64,000 nt of DNA from UBA1067 sp050874585 (lineage in GTDB: Bacteria; Verrucomicrobiota; Kiritimatiellia; RFP12; UBA1067), in assembly GCA_050874585.1 (NCBI GenBank), contig JBNMKZ010000003.1, positions 1 through 64,000 on the forward strand. Direction: 5' to 3'. This document shows, one piece after another, positions 56,090-63,124 of this stretch. Each line of letters opens with the position of its first letter. Position 1 is the first letter of the stretch. Under the pieces are notes generated by a model. That model had not been told where the DNA came from, ran no database searches, and saw nothing but the letters and a program-made list of their open reading frames with translations. A program made the translations under genes and the position numbers.

Positions 56090-56350
56090 AACGCTCCGCA
56101 ACGTTCGCGTCGAGCGTTCGCATTACGTTCGCAAGCGTTCGCAGATTCGCAGATTTCTGGGCTTCGGAAGGGGGAAAACGACCTTCGAGCCGCCCTTACG
56201 TTCGCAGTTCGCAAGTCGGTTGCGAACGTAATGCGAACGTAAGGAATGCCGGGAAGAGGGAGAAAAGATACACAATAACACATAATATATATTTTTTCTT
56301 TTATATATATTTTCCCTTTTCTCTTGCGTTCGCAAATTCGCACGATTGCC
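56090..56350. other. Candidate replication origin: iteron-like repeats and AT-rich tract
   Basis: The heptamer GTTCGCA or its complement recurs about ten times between 56100 and 56345, often as ACGTTCGCA. Two inverted pairs nest at 56194-56244: CCTTACGTTCGCA with TGCGAACGTAAGG, and inside them GTTCGCAA with TTGCGAAC around GTCGG. An A/T-only-like stretch with TATATAT runs follows at 56268-56330. Repeats beside an easily melted tract are what plasmid and phage origins look like. No gene is supported from 56027 to 56856. Confidence 0.55.
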
Positions 56351-56530
56351 TCGCGGCGCAAATGTTGTGCGCCTCGCGCGCGGGCGCGTGTGCTCGTGTG
56401 CGCGAGAGAAGCCGGACGCCCCAAGCGAAAGAGGGGAACGATGCCCTCGTGTCAACGGAGCGTCCGACCGCCGACCATTCTACCACCCGTCTTGCGGACG
56501 AGTCAACGGCCCCGCGCCGCCTTTTCCAAC

Positions 56531-56583
56531 TTTTTTCAGAAACTTCGGGACTGAACCCCCTCGGGCCTCGAAAAACGTGGGCG
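56531..56583 (+). repeat. Two-state hairpin element, copy D
   Basis: TTTTTTCAGAAACTTCGGGACTG is followed by AACCCCCTCGG and GCCTCGAAAAACGTGG. The 3' arm matches the other copies exactly, while the 5' hairpin is diverged. The next gene starts 274 bases later; the intervening 56584-56856 is GC-rich and holds no clear gene. Confidence 0.7.
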
Positions 56584-56856
56584 AGGCGAGGGCTGCACCC
56601 AAGCGGCGGGCTGCGCTTCGCAGGGAATCGCACGTGTTGCGCCCACGTTGCCCCACGTTCGCGAGGAGGGCCTGGGGCGCACCCGTTGCCCGCCCCCGCG
56701 AGGTCGCGCCCTGAAGCCGCCCTGGGGGCTGCCCGCGAATTCCTACGGTTCCTCCCCGGGGCCTATCAAAGCCTTGGGCGCGGGAAGGAGTCGGGCTACT
56801 AAGGAGAGTTTATTTGCAGTGAGAAACTTTTTAACGGCAGGTTTGAAGGAGAAATC

Positions 56857-58098
56857 ATGAATATTGTGAACGTTAGAATCGAGGAGATCACGCCCTACGC
56901 GAACAACCCCCGCAACAATGACGGTGCGGTTGAAAGCGTGGCGAAGTCGATTGAGAAGTTCGGCTTCATCGGCGCGATCATCCTGAACAAGGACAAGGTC
57001 ATCATCAACGGCCACACCCGGGTGAAGGCCTGCAAGAAGCTGGGAATGGAGACCGTCCCGGCGATCATCGTCGACCACCTCACCAAGGAGCAGGAGGACG
57101 CGCTCCGCATCGCCGATAACAAGACGGGCGAAATCGCGGAGTGGAACGAGGATCTGCTCCGCGCCGAGCTGAAGGCCCTCGAAGAGGCCGGGTTCGGCAT
57201 CGAGGATCTCGGCTTCGACAATTCCGAGCTGGAGGCTCTGCTCGAAGGCGACGTTTCCGTCTCGGTCGGCGAGACCGATCCGAACGCCGCCCCGGAAGTG
57301 CCGGAGGTCGCGGTGTCCCGTCCGGGCGAGGTGTATGTCCTTGGGGACCACCGGCTCGTCTGCGGCGATTCGACCAAGGCAGAGGACGTCGGCAGGGTTT
57401 GCAAGGAGGGCGAGGCCGACATGTGGCTCACCGATCCGCCCTACAACGTCGCCTACGAGGGGTCGAACGGGCTCACGATACAGAACGACTCGATGGAGGA
57501 CGTGAAGTTCCGCGAGTTTCTGCGCACGGCGTTCGGTCATGCCGAGAAGACCTTGAAGCCGGGTGCGCCGTTCTACATCTTCCACGCGGACTCGGAGGGC
57601 TACAACTTCCGGGGCGCATGCCACGACATCGGACTCCGCGTCCGCCAGTGTCTTGTGTGGAAGAAGAACGCCCTCGTCCTCGGGCGGCAGGACTACCAGT
57701 GGATTCACGAGCCGTGCCTGTACGGCTGGAAGGAGGGCGGGCCCCATCCCTGGTACGCCGACCGCTCCCAGACCACGGTCATGGAGTTCAACAAGCCGAA
57801 GAAGAACGACGTCCATCCGACGATGAAGCCGGTGGAGATGCTCGTCTACCTCCTGCAGAACTCCTCGAAGCGCGGTGACGTCGTACTCGACACCTTCGGC
57901 GGCAGCGGCTCGACGCTGATCGCATGCGAACAGACCGGGCGCGTCTGCAAGACCGTCGAACTCGATCCGCGCTACTGCGACGCGATCCGCCGCCGGTGGG
58001 CCGAGTTCAAGCACGGCGAGGGCTGCGACTGGGCGAAGCTCACCCCGGTCGAGGGAAGCGCGGAAGCGGCGGGGGAGGAAGCCCCGGCCGAGACGTGA
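56857..58098 (+). CDS. ParB/Srx-like domain fused to DNA methylase
   Basis: The 413-residue protein has an N-terminal ParB-type domain (ITPYANNPRNND; the IINGHTRVKACKKLG motif near residue 50) and a C-terminal beta-class DNA amino-methyltransferase. Motif IV TDPPYNVAYEG near residue 193 precedes motif I DTFGGSGSTLIA near residue 347, the permuted order of this class. The product adds a methyl group to adenine N6 or cytosine N4. Such fusions are common as orphan phage methylases. GAAGGAG precedes the ATG. No restriction partner is adjacent. Confidence 0.92.
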   Translation: MNIVNVRIEEITPYANNPRNNDGAVESVAKSIEKFGFIGAIILNKDKVIINGHTRVKACKKLGMETVPAIIVDHLTKEQEDALRIADNKTGEIAEWNEDLLRAELKALEEAGFGIEDLGFDNSELEALLEGDVSVSVGETDPNAAPEVPEVAVSRPGEVYVLGDHRLVCGDSTKAEDVGRVCKEGEADMWLTDPPYNVAYEGSNGLTIQNDSMEDVKFREFLRTAFGHAEKTLKPGAPFYIFHADSEGYNFRGACHDIGLRVRQCLVWKKNALVLGRQDYQWIHEPCLYGWKEGGPHPWYADRSQTTVMEFNKPKKNDVHPTMKPVEMLVYLLQNSSKRGDVVLDTFGGSGSTLIACEQTGRVCKTVELDPRYCDAIRRRWAEFKHGEGCDWAKLTPVEGSAEAAGEEAPAET

Positions 58099-58182
58099 GG
58101 TATTACGCCCGACAGTATCGTGTACAGGATCCACAGGGACGTCACAATGCCCACGGAAGCACACGGGAACACGGGCGTTAGC

Positions 58183-58218
58183 TGCCGTTAAGCGGGCTTC
58201 AACCCCCGTTTAGCGGCA
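58183..58218. repeat. Near-perfect inverted repeat between the methylase and metK
   Basis: TGCCGTTAAGCGGG and CCCGTTTAGCGGCA flank an 8-base spacer and pair along nearly their full length with G-T pairs. It lies 87 bases before the metK start and has no T-run, so it is more likely a regulatory or processing hairpin than a terminator. The rest of 58099-58304 shows nothing clear. Confidence 0.55.
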
Positions 58219-58304
58219 CAATCGGGGTCACGACCCAGGGAAGATAGAGAGTCTACACTGCCGAGACACTATCGCGGCAGAAGCACACGAAAGGCGAACA
58301 GGAT

Positions 58305-59330
58305 ATGATCATGACAAGCGAATACTGCGCGGTGGGGCATCCCGACCGCACATGCGACTACATTGCGAGCTTTTTGCTCGACAAGTACCTTGAACACGAC
58401 CGCACGGCGCGGGTCGCGCTGGAGGTTCAGCTGAAGGACAACTTCTGCACGGTTGCGGGGGAGGTGTCCTCGACCTGGCACTTCACGGAACGCGAGATCG
58501 CGGAACTCGTCCGCGAGGCGATCCGGAAGGTCGGCTACACCGACGAGTACCGCGACAAGTGGGGGCGTGAGAACGCCATCAGCGGCAGCGACGTCGAGGT
58601 GACAATCCACATCTCGCAGCAGTCCGGCGACATCGCCCAGGGCGTGAACCGCGAGGGCTGGGGCGACCAGGGGATCTTCTTCGGGATGGCGGTGAACGAC
58701 CGCGCCCACGGCTACATGCCTCTCGACTACTGGCTGGCGCGTGAGGTCGCGAACGCCCTCGCGAAGAGCGGCTGGGGCGGCATCGACATCAAGACGCAGG
58801 TGACCGTCGAGGACGGCAGGCCGATTGAGTGCGTGGTCGCGATTCCGCTCGACCCGGCGACCGAGGACGAGAAGCGGCGGCTCATCGCCGACTACGTCAA
58901 GGCAACGGTCGGCGCGGACTGCGAGGTGATCGTGAACGGGACGGGGCGGTATATGACGCACGGTCCCATCGGTGACTGCGGCACGACGGGCCGCAAGCTC
59001 GTCGTGGACTTCTACGGCGGCAACTCCAAGATCGGCGGCGGCAGTCCGTGGGGCAAGGACCCCACCAAGGCGGATGTTGCGCTCAATCGCCTCGCCCGGA
59101 AGCGGGCATTGGACTGGCTCCTGGAGCAGAACCTCTACGAGGTGCGCTGCGCGATCAGCTGCGCCATCGGGCGGTCGCAGATCCGCATCACGATGACGGA
59201 CGGCAACGGGAACGTCCTCAAGAGCTGGACGGAGGAGTGCCCGACGAGCCATGTGATCGACGAGCTTCGCCTCGCCGAGCCGGACTACGCCGAGACCTGC
59301 CGCAACGGACTCTTCGGCAATGAGCGTTGA
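58305..59330 (+). CDS. metK: S-adenosylmethionine synthetase (phage-borne MetK)
   Basis: The 341-residue enzyme makes SAM from methionine and ATP. Conserved motifs are GHPDRTCDYIASFLLD (lysine of the usual GHPDK replaced by Arg), GDQGIFFGMAVND, a CGTTGRKLVVDFYGG segment, and GGGSPWGKDPTKADVALNRLARK, in which both catalytic lysines and the aspartate of GKDP-TK-D are kept. It is shorter than bacterial MetK (about 380-400) yet retains the core. It lies among three DNA methyltransferases of this element, so boosting SAM during infection is a reasonable hypothesis. A second ATG lies two codons downstream. Confidence 0.92.
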   Translation: MIMTSEYCAVGHPDRTCDYIASFLLDKYLEHDRTARVALEVQLKDNFCTVAGEVSSTWHFTEREIAELVREAIRKVGYTDEYRDKWGRENAISGSDVEVTIHISQQSGDIAQGVNREGWGDQGIFFGMAVNDRAHGYMPLDYWLAREVANALAKSGWGGIDIKTQVTVEDGRPIECVVAIPLDPATEDEKRRLIADYVKATVGADCEVIVNGTGRYMTHGPIGDCGTTGRKLVVDFYGGNSKIGGGSPWGKDPTKADVALNRLARKRALDWLLEQNLYEVRCAISCAIGRSQIRITMTDGNGNVLKSWTEECPTSHVIDELRLAEPDYAETCRNGLFGNER

Positions 59331-59553
59331 GTTCCAGGCGTTCCTCTGGGGACTGACCGCGCTCTCCCTCCTGGGGACGGCGCTGAACGTCAGGAAGCGG
59401 ATCTCGTGCTTCTACATCTGGACGGCCGTGAACCTCGCGTGGGTGTTCGTCGACTGCAACCAGGGGCTGTGGGCGAGATCCGTCCTCGACGGCGTACACT
59501 TCGCCTTCGCGGTGTGGGGCATCTGGGACTGGACGAGGCGTCCACCCAGATGA
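59320..59553 (+). CDS. PnuC-like small membrane protein
   Basis: The 77-residue protein has two to three short hydrophobic helices and the pattern LNVRKRISCFYIWTAVNLAWVFVDCNQG...FAVWGIWDW, which resembles one repeat of PnuC-type nicotinamide riboside transporters. It is far too short for a full transporter and would have to oligomerise. Its ATG overlaps the metK end by 11 bases, so the two are co-translated. Small PnuC-like proteins of this kind are found in phages. Confidence 0.6.
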   Translation: MSVEFQAFLWGLTALSLLGTALNVRKRISCFYIWTAVNLAWVFVDCNQGLWARSVLDGVHFAFAVWGIWDWTRRPPR

Positions 59554-59569
59554 ACCCCGCATCGCGGAT

Positions 59570-60025
59570 TCAGGCGCGGCGGATCGCGAAGAGGCCGCGG
59601 GCGGTTTTCACGAAGCGGGAGGCCTCGCCCTTGGCCTTGATCTCGCGGAGGATCGCGGAGTAGAGCGTCTGCTCCGGGGTCTTGCCCGCACCCGGCTCCC
59701 AGAGCTTCTGCTCCTTGGCGGCGTCGATCATGCGCCGGACGGTCATCGGCTCGTCCGAGCGTTCGAGGACGGCGGCCGCCGCATTGACGAGACTGAGCTT
59801 GCGCTCCTCGGCGGGATCTGCGGGCTTGCGCTCCGGCGCGGCCTTCTTCTCGGCGGGGACTTCCGCCTGCGCCTCGGTGGTGATATTCTTCACTGTCATT
59901 TCCTTTCCCGACTCCGTCTTGACCTTCCAGCCGCCGTTCGGAGCCTTGCCGACGACCTTCACCTTGACCTCGTTGCGGCCGACCTTGACCGTTCCGCGAG
60001 TGCCGACTCTGATTTTTTCGTTCAT
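59570..60025 (-). CDS. HARE-HTH domain protein
   Basis: The 151-residue protein has an N-terminal beta-rich domain (IRVGTRGTVKVGRNEVKVKVVGKAPNGGWKVKTESGKEMTVKNI), a Glu/Ala/Pro/Lys linker, and a C-terminal HARE-HTH domain (LVNAAAAVLERSDEPMTVRRMIDAAKEQKLWEP...LYSAILREIKAKG). HARE-HTH domains bind DNA or sense methylation in chromatin and restriction proteins. It is the only minus-strand gene in this part of the phage, with GAAAGGAAAG as ribosome site. Convergent with metK/pnuC-like, it may regulate the right-hand block. Confidence 0.85.
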   Translation of the reverse strand: MNEKIRVGTRGTVKVGRNEVKVKVVGKAPNGGWKVKTESGKEMTVKNITTEAQAEVPAEKKAAPERKPADPAEERKLSLVNAAAAVLERSDEPMTVRRMIDAAKEQKLWEPGAGKTPEQTLYSAILREIKAKGEASRFVKTARGLFAIRRA

Positions 60026-60100
60026 TTCGTTCTTTCCTTTCGCTTGATCCCCAGCGGGGCGTTGACGGGACACATGATGCCGTAATCGTCCGCAAATAGC
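60022..60100 (-). promoter_or_regulatory. Leader of the HARE-HTH gene with shared motif and possible upstream peptide
   Basis: The motif CATGATGCCGTAAT with GTC and AATAGC (60073-60100, plus-strand reading) also occurs at 30476-30507 before DUF2924. In this leader an ATG at 60075 opens a 17-codon frame (MCPVNAPLGIKRKERTK) whose TGA overlaps the HARE-HTH ATG. This could couple translation of the main gene to a leader peptide. Confidence 0.4.
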
Positions 60101-60145
60101 CAGTGCGAATGTGAAGAAATCTCAACAACCCAAAAAGGAGGCCGT

Positions 60146-60334
60146 ATGGCTAACATTGCTTCGGTTCGGAAGGACGGCATGGTGCGCGTCCTCGCCGGGA
60201 GCGGGTCGCGGACGTTCTCCGAGGAATCCCTCGAGGCGGACATCGCGGCGGGCGCACCCGTCAACGAGGACGGGACGATCAACCTCATCGCCTACGTGGC
60301 GTGGATACTGAAAGGGAACCTGAATGGCGATTAA
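60146..60334 (+). CDS. Small protein before the terminase
   Basis: The 62-residue protein follows an excellent ribosome site, AAAAAGGAGG. It is a compact beta-rich protein (VRKDGMVRVLAGSGSRTFSEESLEADIAAG) with no known family. It overlaps the terminase start by 11 bases and is co-translated with it. A role in packaging or as a small-terminase substitute is a guess from position. Confidence 0.7.
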   Translation: MANIASVRKDGMVRVLAGSGSRTFSEESLEADIAAGAPVNEDGTINLIAYVAWILKGNLNGD

Positions 60335-62606
60335 CCCCTCCAAGCTCAAGCCCGCCGAGCTGGTGAAGCTCGTCAACTCCACCGACTTCGGAACCGTCGC
60401 CTCCCCGGCGCAGGTGTACAGGCACTTCGAGCGGGCGGGCTACCGCATCGCCAGTGTCGATGACCCGAGGTGCATCAACTTCTTCCGCTATGCGGCGTGG
60501 CTCGTCGACATGAAGAACGCCGCAGCCGAGGAGGAGCGGCAGCAGGGCGACTACGCATCCTTCCGCGCCGAGATGGCGAGGAAATCCCTTGAGAAGTCGC
60601 TCGAAGGGCGAGACATCGGCGACCTCCCGCCCGTGGACGATCCCGAGCGGAAGGAGAAGTGCCGCCTCGACTTCAAGCTCTTCTGCGAGACGTACTTCCC
60701 GGAAGTGTACCAGCTCAAGTGGTCGGACGACCATCTGCGGGCGATTGCGAAAATCCAGAAGTCCGTCCTCGAGGGCGGACTCTTTGCCTTGGCGATGTCT
60801 CGTGGTTCGGGCAAGTCTTCGCTCACGGAGACCGCCGCCATCTGGGCGATGCTCTACGGTCACCGAGAGTTCGTGGTTCTCGTGGGTGCGTCAGAATCGG
60901 CCGCCCTCGAAATGCTCGACTCGATCAAGACTGAGTTCGAGGTGAACGAACACATCGCCGCCGACTTCCCGGAGGTAGCCTACCCGATCCAGAAGCTGCA
61001 GGGTATCGCGAACCGGTGCGCCGGTCAGCTCTACCACGGGGAGCGGACGCGCATCACGTGGACGGCGAATGAGATCGTCCTCCCGACCATCGCTGGCGCG
61101 GCGTCCTCGGGCGTGATCGTCCGGGTGGCGGGCATCACGGGCCGAATTCGCGGCATGAAGTACAAGAAGCCGGACGGGCGCACGATCCGCCCGGAGTTCG
61201 TCGTGATCGACGATCCGCAGACCTCCGAGTCGGCGGGGTCCATCGAGCAGACGAGGAAGCGCGTCCGTGTGCTTGCCGGGGACATCTTGGGCCTCGCCGG
61301 TCCCGGAAAGAAGATCTCGGGCATCATGCCCTGCACCGTGATCCGCCCCGGCGACATGGCCGAGCAGATCCTCGACAAGCTCAAGCACCCGGAATGGAAC
61401 GGGGAGCGGTGCAAGATGATGTACCAGTTCCCGAAGAACGAGGAGCTGTGGAACCGCTACGCCGACCTCCGGGCGGACGAGCTTCGCGAGAAGGGGACGT
61501 TCGAGGAGGCGACGGAGTTCTACCGCCAGCACCGCGAGGAGATGGACGAGGGCGCGGTCGTGTCGTGGCCTGACCGCCACAACTACGACGAGATCAGCGC
61601 GATCCAGCATGCGATGAACTTGAAGTTCACGGACGAGGCGGCATTCTGGGCGGAGTACCAGAACGAGCCGCTCCCGGAGGACTTGGGTTCGGACGAACAG
61701 CTCACGGTCGACGGGATCGTGAACAAGCTGAACGGACACTCGCAGAAAACGGTCCCCGTCTCGGCGAACCACCTCACGATGTTCATCGACGTGCAGAAGA
61801 CTCTGCTCTTCTACGTCGTGTGCGCGTGGGACGACGACTTCACCGGCTCGGTGATCGACTACGGGACGTGGCCCGACCAGCGGCGGCGGTACTTCTCTCT
61901 CGCGGACGCGAACCCCACCCTTCAGTCGAAGTTCCCGAGGGCGGGCTTGGAGGGCTGCATCTACGGCGGCCTCAAGTCGCTCACGGAGGACTACCTTTCC
62001 CGCGAGTTCACGCGGGACGACGGGGCGGCGATGAAGGTCGAGAAGTGCCTCATAGACGCGAACTGGGGTCAGTCGACCGACGTCGTGTACCAGTTCTGCC
62101 GCGAGTCCGCACACGCGAACGTGATCGTGCCGAGCCACGGCAAGTACATCGGAGCAAGCTCGAAGCCCATGTCCGAGTACAAGAAGGCGGCGGGCGACCG
62201 GGTGGGCCTCAACTGGCGGATGCCGAACATCCGTGGAAAGCGGGCGGTCCGGCACGTCATCTTCGACGCGAACTACTGGAAGTCGTTTGTCGCCAGCCGC
62301 CTCCTGATGGCGGTCGGCGACCGTGGCTGCCTCTCCCTCTGGGGGCGGAGCGGCGAAACGCACATGCTCTTCGCCGAGCATCTGACCGCCGAGTACCGGG
62401 TGAAGACCGAGGGTCGCGGACGGAAGGTGGAGGAGTGGAAGATGCGCCCGGAGGCGAAGGACAACCACTGGTGGGACGGCGCGGTCGGATGCGCGGTCGC
62501 GGCATCGATGGTCGGGTGTGTGCTCGCGGGCACGGATGCACACGCCAGAGAGAAGCCGAAGGTCAAGGTGAAACTCTCCGACCTTCGGAAGGCGCGGAAC
62601 AGGTAA
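60324..62606 (+). CDS. Phage terminase large subunit
   Basis: The 760-residue protein packages phage DNA. An N-terminal helical region is followed by an ATPase with Walker A SRGSGKSSL near residue 159 and Walker B VVIDDPQ near residue 293. The nuclease domain starts with the acidic strand MFIDVQKTLLFYVV near residue 487 and includes the later acidic residues of EKCLIDANWGQS. The extra N-terminal 120 residues suggest that small-subunit functions may be partly fused. This is the clearest evidence that the element is a tailed phage. Confidence 0.92.
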   Translation: MAINPSKLKPAELVKLVNSTDFGTVASPAQVYRHFERAGYRIASVDDPRCINFFRYAAWLVDMKNAAAEEERQQGDYASFRAEMARKSLEKSLEGRDIGDLPPVDDPERKEKCRLDFKLFCETYFPEVYQLKWSDDHLRAIAKIQKSVLEGGLFALAMSRGSGKSSLTETAAIWAMLYGHREFVVLVGASESAALEMLDSIKTEFEVNEHIAADFPEVAYPIQKLQGIANRCAGQLYHGERTRITWTANEIVLPTIAGAASSGVIVRVAGITGRIRGMKYKKPDGRTIRPEFVVIDDPQTSESAGSIEQTRKRVRVLAGDILGLAGPGKKISGIMPCTVIRPGDMAEQILDKLKHPEWNGERCKMMYQFPKNEELWNRYADLRADELREKGTFEEATEFYRQHREEMDEGAVVSWPDRHNYDEISAIQHAMNLKFTDEAAFWAEYQNEPLPEDLGSDEQLTVDGIVNKLNGHSQKTVPVSANHLTMFIDVQKTLLFYVVCAWDDDFTGSVIDYGTWPDQRRRYFSLADANPTLQSKFPRAGLEGCIYGGLKSLTEDYLSREFTRDDGAAMKVEKCLIDANWGQSTDVVYQFCRESAHANVIVPSHGKYIGASSKPMSEYKKAAGDRVGLNWRMPNIRGKRAVRHVIFDANYWKSFVASRLLMAVGDRGCLSLWGRSGETHMLFAEHLTAEYRVKTEGRGRKVEEWKMRPEAKDNHWWDGAVGCAVAASMVGCVLAGTDAHAREKPKVKVKLSDLRKARNR

Positions 62607-62607
62607 A

Positions 62608-62669
62608 GGAAAAAAGTTCGTTTTTTTCGGGACTGGAGAGGGTCGGGCCTCGAAAAACGTGAGTGCGGA
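62608..62669 (+). repeat. Two-state hairpin element, copy E
   Basis: This starts two bases after the terminase stop: AAAAAA-GTTCG-TTTTTTT, CGGGACTGGA, a spacer and GGGCCTCGAAAAACGTG, then TGCGGAAAGGATCG. It is the first of three copies about 95 bases apart. Confidence 0.85.
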
Positions 62670-62703
62670 AAGGATCGTGTGCGGTTCGCAATCCGGCTTT
62701 CGG

Positions 62704-62762
62704 AAAAATCTTCGGATTTTTCGGGACTGGAATACCCCGGGCCTCGAAAAACGTGCCTGCGG
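62704..62762 (+). repeat. Two-state hairpin element, copy F
   Basis: The best-formed copy. AAAAATC-TTCG-GATTTTT (62704-62721) is a perfect UUCG hairpin. Its T-run (62717-62721) plus CGGG can instead pair with CCTCGAAAAA (62742-62751). TGCGGAAAGGATCG follows, as in copy E. Confidence 0.85.
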
Positions 62763-62797
62763 AAAGGATCGCATCGGTCGCCGCGAGATCTTCGCGT

Positions 62798-62855
62798 GAA
62801 TCTTCGGATTCGCCGGGACTCGGCGGCGTCGGGCCTCGTAAAACGTGGCTGCGGG
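62798..62855 (+). repeat. Two-state hairpin element, copy G
   Basis: GAATC-TTCG-GATTC is followed by GCCGGGACT, a spacer and GGGCCTCGTAAAACGTGG. Compensating changes keep the first hairpin (GAATC/GATTC in place of AAAAATC/GATTTTT). The 62856-63124 stretch after it is GC-rich with no supported gene; the methyltransferase begins at 63125. Confidence 0.85.
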
Positions 62856-63124
62856 CTGAGTACGTTCCCGTCGGAGGCGGTATCCGAAGGCGGGAAGACC
62901 GGGTTCTTGTTGTTTCCTTTCCCGGTCCGGGGCGTGGCCGCGCCCTCAAGCGGGGGGTTGTTGTCCCGCGCGGCCTTTAAGCATCTTTCGGGATGCGCGG
63001 CCGCCGTCGAGCCGTTCCTGGACGGCTGGCGGACGCGGGGGCGGCACGAGCCCTCACAAACGGCGGACGCGCCGCACGTGCAGGCCTTGTCAAAGTGCGC
63101 CGACGGGCGTGGAACGGAGTCGAA

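Noticed and set aside
56065..56802. 245-codon open frame across the iteron/AT-rich region
   Set aside because: It runs through direct and inverted repeats and the hairpin element D, has no ribosome site, and its translation is unlike a protein.
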